From Nannocystis punicea (GTDB taxonomy: Bacteria > Myxococcota_A > Polyangia > Nannocystales > Nannocystaceae), in NCBI RefSeq assembly GCF_026965555.1, contig NZ_CP114040.1, forward strand, positions 11,858,001 to 11,922,000: a stretch of 64,000 nt of DNA, given 5' to 3'. Each line of letters begins with the position of its first letter. Positions within the stretch are counted from its first letter, which is position 1. The notes beneath the pieces were generated by a model. It had not been told where the DNA came from. It worked only from the letters and a program-made list of their open reading frames with translations, and did no database searches. The translations under genes and the position numbers were made by a program. Below, one piece after another: positions 58,110 through 64,000 of this stretch.

Positions 58110-58772
58110 ATGGCCTACGCTTACTCACTTGCGAGCTCGCCGTGGCGCAGCCCGCTCGCGCCGCTGCTCTCGGCCCTGGTCGCCGGCTGCGCGCCGACCG
58201 GCGGCTCGACCTCGGCGTCCACGGATCTCTCAGTCTCGCCCGGCGGGGACTGCTTCTACACCGACGACATCATCCTCAGCCCGCACGACTACGAGCTGTG
58301 GTCGATGGGCCAAAACCCCGAATGGGCCGACCCGACCACCGGCACCACCAGCGCCACGACCGACTCCGGCGATTCGGGCGCCGCGAGCACCTCCATCGAC
58401 TCCGGCGCTTCGGGCACCGACTCGGGCGATTCGCCGGATTCGGGCGCCGCGAGCACCTCCATCGACTCCGGCGCTTCGGGCACCGACTCGGGCGATTCGA
58501 CGGAGCCGGGCACCGCGAGCACCGACGACGGCGCTTCCACCTCGGGCGGCGTCGTCCTCGACGACACGCAGATCTGCCGGCTCGTCTGCCAACACGTCCA
58601 GAGCGAGTCGGAGTACGACAGGGAGCTCTCGTCGTGCTCGATCACCCCGACCAGCAAGACCTTCATCGTCACGTGCCTCCTGCGGCGGCCGCGGTCACGC
58701 CTGCATCGGCTCGCGCGGCGCCGGCGAGGGACCCGACGTCGGCGCCCGGTGGCTCTCGCGCGCGGCTCATGA
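58110..58772 (+). pseudogene. Lipoprotein half of a frameshifted ferritin-like gene (N-terminal part)
   Basis: The frame opens with a lipoprotein signal (lipobox LVAGC), then a conserved-looking GDCFYTDDIILSPHDYELW segment, an Asp/Ser/Gly linker with a 63-bp direct repeat (58371 and following), and a small Cys-rich domain (ICRLVCQHV... SCSITP... FIVTC). After VTC at about 58675 the frame turns into Arg-rich sequence and ends at 58772. The natural continuation, CGGRGHACIGSRGAGEGP, lies in the +1 frame, so one base has been gained (or two lost) near 58670-58685. Either the locus is a recent pseudogene, or the base is a sequencing error, or the frame is shifted during translation. Confidence 0.75.
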
Positions 58773-59340
58773 CGAGGCTGCCTCGGTGGTTGCGTTCGCC
58801 GCCCTGGCCGACGAGCTCGCGCGCCTCGGCGCGCCGGCCGAGCTGCTCGACGCGCTCGCCGAGGCCGCCCGCGACGAGCAGCGCCACGCCGCGCGGGTGA
58901 CCACTCTTGCGCGACGCCGCGGCGCCGACATCGTCACGCCGACGATCGCCGACACACCTGCGCGCGACCTGCTGGCCCTGGCCATCGAGAACGCCGTCGA
59001 GGGCTGCGTCTACGAGACCTGGGCCGCGTTGGTCACGGCTCATCAGGCTCGCGCCGCCCAGGATCCCGCTCTGCGCGCCGCGTTCGCCGAGATCGCCGCC
59101 GACGAGGCGCGCCACGCCGACCTGGCGTGGGCGATCGACGCCTGGCTTTTGGAGCAGCTCGACGAGGCCGCCCGGGCCGAAGTCGCGGCCGCGCGTCGGG
59201 CCGCCGTGCGCGCCCTCGCCACCGGCCTCGCGGAGGCGCCCGATCACGCGGAGCTCGTCGCCCTCGGCCTGCCCTCGTCGCGCGTCGCCCTGCAGCTGTG
59301 CTCCGGCCTCGACGCCGCGTTGTGGTCGCAAGCGGCATGA
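58676..59340 (+). pseudogene. Ferritin-like half of the same frameshifted gene (C-terminal part)
   Basis: In the +1 frame, CGGRGHACIGSRGAGEGPDVGARWLSRAAHDEAASVVAFAALADELARL opens a four-helix ferritin-like domain. Metal-ligand-like residues recur in pairs: Glu in HDEAASV, ARDEQRHAARV (ExxH), Glu in ENAVEGCVYETWAAL and ADEARHADLAW (ExxH), the pattern of di-iron carboxylate proteins. It runs to the stop at 59340. A start codon of its own (GTG 58786) would remove the first helix, so it is best seen as the second half of the gene above. Related single-chain lipoproteins with this domain order occur in Nannocystis-type genomes, from memory. Confidence 0.75.
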
Positions 59341-59595
59341 CCGCCGGGCCCCGACGAGCCCTCGCCACGCTCGCCTCCGGCCCGGACCGCATCACCTGTC
59401 CTTGAGACCATAACTGCGGCTCACCCCGGCCAGCCGTTCTCTGCGAGATCGCCTCTCCGCGGCGCTCGTGCGCTTCACCGCACCGTCCGCGGAGCGCAGC
59501 GACCTCGGCGGCGATCGTGTGCGTCGGCTCCGTGAGCTCGAGACGCACCGCCCACAATTCCCAATTTGGAATTGAGTGCGCCGGCGCGACGGCTC

Positions 59596-60126
59596 TCAGG
59601 GCGCGGACGCGGCGCCGGCCTCGGCATTGGCGACCGCGCCTTCGGGCACGTCGATGCGCCAGCGGGCCCGCACGCGGGCGACGACCTCGCCGATGCTGTT
59701 GCGGAGCTCGCCGGTGACCTCGAATTCGTGCGTCCCGGGGCCTGCGGGGACCTCGACCTTCGCCTCGCCGGTGATCGTGCCGCGGGCCTTCTTCACGTAC
59801 TCCATCGCCAGCTCGCGGACGATCCCCCGGGCGCCTGGCGGGAGCAGGCTCATCACCGCCAGCCCCGTCACCGCCTCGCCGAGGTTCATCAGCGCGACCG
59901 CGTGCACGCAGCGAAGGTGATTGCGCACGCCCCAGCGGTCGCGCATCTGCACCTTCGCGCGGCCGGCTTCGAGCTCGAGCACCAGCGGCGAGATGCTGCC
60001 GGTGTACGGGACCGCCAGCGAGATGGCCCGCGCGAACAGCTGCTTGCCGAATGTCTTTGCGGACAGGCTCTTCCACATGTCGAGGACGCGGGTCGGGTCG
60101 CGCAGCGATGCGAGGGCGGACTTCAT
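59596..60126 (-). CDS. Hotdog-fold protein (DUF4442/PaaI-like)
   Basis: A 176-residue hotdog-fold protein. The core helix and strands are seen as RDRWGVRNHLRCVHAVALMNLGEAVTGLAV (the NH...H...N pattern of acyl-CoA thioesterases of the PaaI/DUF4442 group) followed by GTITGEAKVEVPAGPGTHEFEVTGELRNSIGEVVARVRARWRI. It may hydrolyse acyl-CoA. The Asp/Glu nucleophile position is not certain. An ATG at 60126 starts it; I see no Shine-Dalgarno. The gene stands alone. Confidence 0.8.
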   Translation of the reverse strand: MKSALASLRDPTRVLDMWKSLSAKTFGKQLFARAISLAVPYTGSISPLVLELEAGRAKVQMRDRWGVRNHLRCVHAVALMNLGEAVTGLAVMSLLPPGARGIVRELAMEYVKKARGTITGEAKVEVPAGPGTHEFEVTGELRNSIGEVVARVRARWRIDVPEGAVANAEAGAASAP

Positions 60127-60297
60127 GGGCGCGCAGTGTGTTGCCGAAGCCCCGGGCGAGTCAACGCGCGCGCCCTCGCGCTGGCGCCGTCCTCGCGCAT
60201 TCGAGTGCGGTCACCCCATGTAAGGGTAGGCGCACATGCTTCGCGGTTGCCGGGCACCACGTCCTTGTGGATTATGCCCCCCAACCGAGACGGAACG

Positions 60298-60732
60298 ATG
60301 AACATGGCGGCAATTCTGCGGTCCATCACGACCAGCACCTCGCGCTTGGAGGAGCGCGCCGACGGCATCATCGTCCAGCGCCTGCTGACCACCCGCACGC
60401 AGACCCTCGCCGACGCGCGCGAGAACACCTCCGCCCTCGTGCGGATCGCCGGCGACCACGCCCGCCGCGTCCTCATCGACATCCGTATCATCCGCGCCCT
60501 CCAGCCCGGCGTCCGCGAGCACTACGCCGACCGCGAGGAGCTCTCCAGGTGGTGCACCGCCGTCGCCCTGCTGGTCGCGACCCCGAGCGGTCACCAGCTC
60601 GGCCGCTACTTCATGTCGCAGAACCCCGGCCCGCTGCCGATGCTGATCTTCACCGACGAGGCCCAGGCGATCGAGTGGCTGCACCGCGATAGCAGCGACC
60701 AGCCGACCTTCGCCGGCAGCGCCGCCCTCTGA
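60298..60732 (+). CDS. SpoIIAA/DUF7793-like small protein, third copy in window
   Basis: A 144-residue protein. The C-terminal half aligns in outline with the STAS-companion proteins at 35440 and 36430: TRTQTLADARENTSALV, HARRVLIDIRIIRALQP, VALLVATPSGHQLGRYFM and LPMLIFTDEAQAIEWL match their four blocks in order. Its N-terminal 20 residues and tail are longer. It has no STAS neighbour here, so it may be an orphan that works with the 34.8-36.8 kb module. A GAGACGGA stretch lies 5-6 nt before the ATG. Confidence 0.72.
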   Translation: MNMAAILRSITTSTSRLEERADGIIVQRLLTTRTQTLADARENTSALVRIAGDHARRVLIDIRIIRALQPGVREHYADREELSRWCTAVALLVATPSGHQLGRYFMSQNPGPLPMLIFTDEAQAIEWLHRDSSDQPTFAGSAAL

Positions 60733-61464
60733 GCCGGCGAGCGCCGCGAAATCGCCTGTCGCAAGCGACATGTTGTAAAGGACATTCGACCGGGCGCAGC
60801 CGAGACTGAGCCGCACGAAGCGCGGGTAGTACAGCGTCGGGTCGGCAAACAGATCGGCAAATTCGAAGCCGTCGACGACGTAGGTGACAGGGGGTCGCCG
60901 TCGACGAGCGCGACGGCGAGGCGGTGCACTCCGCCGACATGGCGAAGTCCGGCGAAGCGGCGACGCCCCGCGCCGCGCACCGGCGCGAAGGCGCCTCCGC
61001 GTCCCCAGTGGACTCGACCGCATGCGCGGAGCGCAAACACGAGCCTCCTGTCCCCGAGGACATGCACCCTCGCGCGGACGCATGAACCCACGCCCTCGCC
61101 TCGCGACACCCGTCACGCGATCCGCGATCGATCAGCGACGAATCGAGCGCCGGCTCTCGCCATTCCCGGCCCGCTGGCGAACAAAAAACAGAGAAATGCA
61201 TCGTCGGACTCGTCGGACTCGAAAGCATTCGCGTGTTCGAAAATTCCGGCTAATCGTGTCACCCACGCCAATCGCCGTCAGAAGCACGTTGTGGCCGCCA
61301 ATTTAACTTTCTGCGGTGCGCGGTGATCGAGTCGGCGGGTGTCGTTACTCGGAATGCGGGTGGTGCCGCATTGGTCGCGGCGAGCTCGGTCGGGGCGCCA
61401 TGGAGGGCGCGACGTCCCCCGACACGACGCCACCCGCCTTTTTTCCCAACGAGCGCACTCGACC
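60733..61464. other. Gene-free interval with palindromes
   Basis: About 730 bases. Palindromes lie at about 60756-60789 (two degenerate copies) and at about 61048-61068 (exact core). The stretch 61180-61310 is much richer in A and T than its surroundings and may hold the promoter of the cytochrome-like gene. No gene seen. Confidence 0.5.
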
Positions 61465-63306
61465 ATGTCCCAGCGTACGTACTCCACCATCCCGCTCGCC
61501 GCCGCTGCCCTCACCCTGCTCGTCGCAGGTGCCTGTAAGACCATCGTCCTGCCTGGCAATGACAGCGGCGACGAGACCGAGGGCACCGCGGGGACGGACG
61601 CAGGCACCGGACCCGGCGCCTCGAGCACCGACGGCGGCACCGAGGGCCAGCCCGGCGATGCCAACTGCGGCGAGCTGTCGGCCAAGACGCTCGACATCCT
61701 CGACATCAACTGCGCCAAGTGTCACGGCCCCGACAGCGCCGCGCTCGGCAGCATCAACTACATCACCAACCTCGACGCCCTGATCAAGAACGGCAAGGTC
61801 GAGCCCGGCGATCCCAACAACTCGGCGCTCTTCCGCCGCATGAGCGCGACCATGGCCCCGATGCCGCCGGAGAGCGAGACGCAGCGGCCGAGCGAGGACG
61901 ACCTCCGCGTCGTCGAGGAGTGGATCGGCGAGTGCGCCGGCGTCAGCGGCTGCAGCGACAACCCGTGGATCACCCGCACCCAGGTGATCGACATGATCCG
62001 CGCCGACCTCCTCAACACCCAGGAGATCTCGGCCGACGCGCGCCCCTTCATCCGCTACTTCAGCCTGGTCCACCTCTACAACTACGGCTGGTGCTCGGAC
62101 GAGATCGACATCTACCGCCACGCCCTGTCGAAGCTGGTCAACAGCCTGTCGAACGAGATCAAGGTCGTCGCGCCGACGCCGATCGACGACGACAACCTGA
62201 TCTTCCGCATCGACATCCGCGACTACGACTGGGACGCCCCGGGCTCCGTGCTCGACCCCGTCAGCGGCAGCGTCACCGAGAACTTCAAGGACACCTGGGA
62301 GCTCATCGCCGACAAGGACCCGTACGCGATCGAGTTCATCGGCGACAGCGCCGAGGACGTGAAGCAGGCCACCGGCACCAAGTTCTTCCTGCTGCAGGCC
62401 GACGCCTTCGTCGAGGTCGCCGCCCAGCCGCCGCTCTACCACGATGTCCTGCGGATCCCGCTGACCCGCCAGGAGCTCGAGGCGAGCTTCGGCATCGACG
62501 TGGAGGCCAACATCCAGGAGGAGGTCGACACCAACCCGAACCGGGTCGCCCGCGGGGCCTTCCACGACTCGGGCGTGTCCGAGAACCACCGCGTGATCGA
62601 GCGCCACGACTTCCCCAACGCCAGCAACCGCTCGTACTGGATCAGCTACGACTTCGGCAGCAACGCCGGCGACGCCAACGTCTTCGTCGACCCGTTCAAC
62701 TTCGTCGAGGACGGCAGCGAGATCATCTACAACCTGCCGAACGGCCTCCAGGGCTACATGATCGTCGACGACGTCGGCCGCCGCATCGACGACGCGCCGA
62801 TCCAGATCGTCCAGGACAAGAACGCCCCCGACGGCGTGGTCCGCAACGGCAAGTCGTGCATGGGCTGCCACAACGTCGGCATGATCAACAAGGACGACGA
62901 CCTGCGCTGGGAGGTCGACCAGAACCTCGGCGAGGGCGACTTCGACGACAACGAGCTCGACGCCATCCGCGCCCTCTACCCCGCGCGCGAGGACTTCAAC
63001 ACCCTGTTCGCGCTCGACGCCGACCGCTTCAACCTCGCAGTCAAGGCCGCCGGCGTGCCCCTCGGCGGCGCCAAGGAGCCGATCGTTACCGTGTTCAACG
63101 CGTTCGACGAGGACGTGGCGCTCCGCCGCGCGGCGGCCGAGCTGTGGACCACCGAGTCGACCCTCCGCGAGAAGCTCGGCCAGCTCAGCCCCGACCTCGA
63201 CAACCTCGGCAAGGACCAGACCGGCGTCCGCCGCGACGTGTTCTCCGCCGCCTTCGCCGACGCGATCTGCCAGCTCAAGGTCGGCCGCACCAAGGCCTGC
63301 CCGTAA
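61465..63306 (+). CDS. Di-haem c-type cytochrome-like lipoprotein
   Basis: A 613-residue exported lipoprotein. The signal ends LLVAGAC (Cys24), a Gly/Thr/Asp linker follows, then a first haem motif CAKCH (83-87) with a PMPPESETQRPSEDDLRVVEEWIGECAG tail as in small cytochromes, a 330-residue middle domain, and a second haem motif CMGCH (465-469). The two-motif plan is like surface oxidoreductases of myxobacteria and planctomycetes, but I do not recognise the middle domain. Electron transfer outside the cytoplasmic membrane is the likely role. A strong hairpin follows the stop. Confidence 0.82.
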   Translation: MSQRTYSTIPLAAAALTLLVAGACKTIVLPGNDSGDETEGTAGTDAGTGPGASSTDGGTEGQPGDANCGELSAKTLDILDINCAKCHGPDSAALGSINYITNLDALIKNGKVEPGDPNNSALFRRMSATMAPMPPESETQRPSEDDLRVVEEWIGECAGVSGCSDNPWITRTQVIDMIRADLLNTQEISADARPFIRYFSLVHLYNYGWCSDEIDIYRHALSKLVNSLSNEIKVVAPTPIDDDNLIFRIDIRDYDWDAPGSVLDPVSGSVTENFKDTWELIADKDPYAIEFIGDSAEDVKQATGTKFFLLQADAFVEVAAQPPLYHDVLRIPLTRQELEASFGIDVEANIQEEVDTNPNRVARGAFHDSGVSENHRVIERHDFPNASNRSYWISYDFGSNAGDANVFVDPFNFVEDGSEIIYNLPNGLQGYMIVDDVGRRIDDAPIQIVQDKNAPDGVVRNGKSCMGCHNVGMINKDDDLRWEVDQNLGEGDFDDNELDAIRALYPAREDFNTLFALDADRFNLAVKAAGVPLGGAKEPIVTVFNAFDEDVALRRAAAELWTTESTLREKLGQLSPDLDNLGKDQTGVRRDVFSAAFADAICQLKVGRTKACP

Positions 63307-63325
63307 GCGCCGGACCGAAGCGAAC

Positions 63326-63362
63326 GAGCCGACCTCTCGCACCCGGAGCGAGAGGCCGGCTC
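63326..63362. terminator. Strong hairpin between convergent genes
   Basis: GAGCCG-ACCTCTCGC pairs with GCGAGAGG-CCGGCTC (15-bp stem with one mismatch) around ACCCGGA. It stands 20 bases after the cytochrome-like gene and 14 before the stop of the convergent beta-helix gene. The T-tract is weak, so it is a probable bidirectional terminator. Confidence 0.65.
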
Positions 63363-63375
63363 TCGCCGTTTGTGC

Positions 63376-64000
63376 TCACTGCGCTTCGACCGGCGGCAGC
63401 GGCGGGTGAGCGCAGTCGTGAGGGCCGAGGTCGAAGGACTTGCCGGCTCCGAGCCCGAGCGCGTCGAGGTCGACGAAGTCGGCGTCGCCGTTGTTGCGAA
63501 TGCACAGGCTCAGGTGCCCGTCGCCGTTGTCCTTGGCCGCGTCGACGACGCCGTCCCACGCCAGCTGCGTCATCGGGTCGAGCATGAACACGTCGCGGAA
63601 CAGCTCGGCGGGCAAGAGGCCGTTGTTCATGACCAGGTTGTCGTGAATGTCGACAGTCTCGGGGTAGCCGTCGAAGTCGAGCCCGTGATCGGCCGCCAGC
63701 AGTTTTAATCCGACCAGCCCCTCGACGCTGACGACCGCGACCCCCGTGGTCGGATTGTCCGCGATCGTGTTGCCGTGGATCTCGACCGCGTCGCTGGCGA
63801 GCACCATCACGCCGATGTGCGGAGGCATCGCCGCCGCGAGTGTGCCGGCCGGGGCGAAGTTGTCGGCGCCGTTCTCCTCCACGTCGCTGCCCGACAAGGA
63901 CACGCCGGCGGACCCGACCACGAGGATCCCCAGCGCGTTGCGCCGGGCCTGGTTGTTGTCGATCTCGACCCGCTCGCTGCCGCGGATCTGCAGGCCCACG
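63376..64000 (-). CDS. Right-handed parallel beta-helix protein, 5' end beyond the window
   Basis: At least 208 residues at the C-terminus of a longer protein, open to the window edge. Repeated coils with VEIDNNQARRNALGILVVG, VEIHGNTIADNPTTGVAVV and VDIHDNLVMNN show the N-ladder of pectate-lyase-like parallel beta-helices (PbH1/NosD type). The last 60 residues form a cap with two Cys (LSLCIRNNGD, PHDCAHPP). Members are surface carbohydrate-binding or polysaccharide-active proteins, and many are enzymatically silent. Upstream domains and export signal lie outside the window. Confidence 0.85.
   Translation of the reverse strand, partial: VGLQIRGSERVEIDNNQARRNALGILVVGSAGVSLSGSDVEENGADNFAPAGTLAAAMPPHIGVMVLASDAVEIHGNTIADNPTTGVAVVSVEGLVGLKLLAADHGLDFDGYPETVDIHDNLVMNNGLLPAELFRDVFMLDPMTQLAWDGVVDAAKDNGDGHLSLCIRNNGDADFVDLDALGLGAGKSFDLGPHDCAHPPLPPVEAQ

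Overview
This is a high-GC bacterial window. It holds about 48 protein genes or gene fragments, one tRNA and an unusually rich set of short repeats. The gene content suggests a myxobacterium of the Nannocystaceae type (inference, not proven): lipoproteins with Thr/Ser/Gly/Asp-rich linkers after the lipidated Cys, a very large Ser/Thr kinase carrying integrin-like Asp-rich repeats, RsbR-type STAS proteins, a PilT-like motor ATPase, a DUF1552 Tat protein, and many polytopic GT39-like membrane proteins. Nothing in the window looks like a phage, plasmid or classical insertion sequence.

Layout. 1-3858: the end of a CusA/CzcA-type RND efflux pump followed by an overlapping response regulator and histidine kinase. 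3918-9003: a small membrane protein, an ADP-ribosylglycohydrolase, a nucleoside-hydrolase-like protein, an MBL-fold hydrolase and a membrane-anchored protein. 9249-17575: the 1473-residue kinase, then asd, a phosphofructokinase, a small protein and a Dus tRNA-dihydrouridine synthase. 17657-28457: a DUF1328 peptide, a CapA-like lipoprotein, an exported-domain protein plus GT39 protein joined through a multiplied start site, and a minus-strand set of two GT-C-like proteins behind a PilT-like ATPase. 28546-33118: a histone-deacetylase-family enzyme, a tandem pair of unknown small proteins, and two paralogous saccharopine-dehydrogenase-like proteins facing a TetR regulator across a palindromic operator. 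33179-41958: DUF1552 protein, a duplicated STAS/small-protein module, GT2, a methyltransferase and a 1077-residue membrane protein. 41959-51332: a 38-bp tandem repeat array, a Uma2 nuclease, secreted and lipoproteins, tRNA-Phe and another GT39-like protein. 51622-64000: a uracil-DNA glycosylase, a sirtuin, an MFS exporter, an AAA ATPase with a 5'-3' exonuclease, a frameshifted ferritin-like lipoprotein, a hotdog protein, a di-haem lipoprotein and a partial beta-helix protein.

The most striking feature is not a gene. A short palindrome with core TGTCC-N4-GGACA recurs more than 60 times, between genes and inside them, on both sides of operons and in every reading frame. Inside genes it sits in linkers, where it encodes peptides such as PVPSGT, LSSET or LSFGT. 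At least 20 copies have the exact core with exactly a 4-nt spacer, where a random sequence of this composition should contain fewer than one. It behaves like a genome-wide interspersed palindrome (REP-, HIP1- or uptake-sequence-like) that I do not recognise.

Two other genome habits stand out. Many genes start 5-10 nt after a TANNNT -10 element with no Shine-Dalgarno, which suggests leaderless mRNAs. Gene ends (29.4, 42.9, 44.6 and 49.6 kb) and one start site (21.2-21.5 kb) have been copied in tandem.
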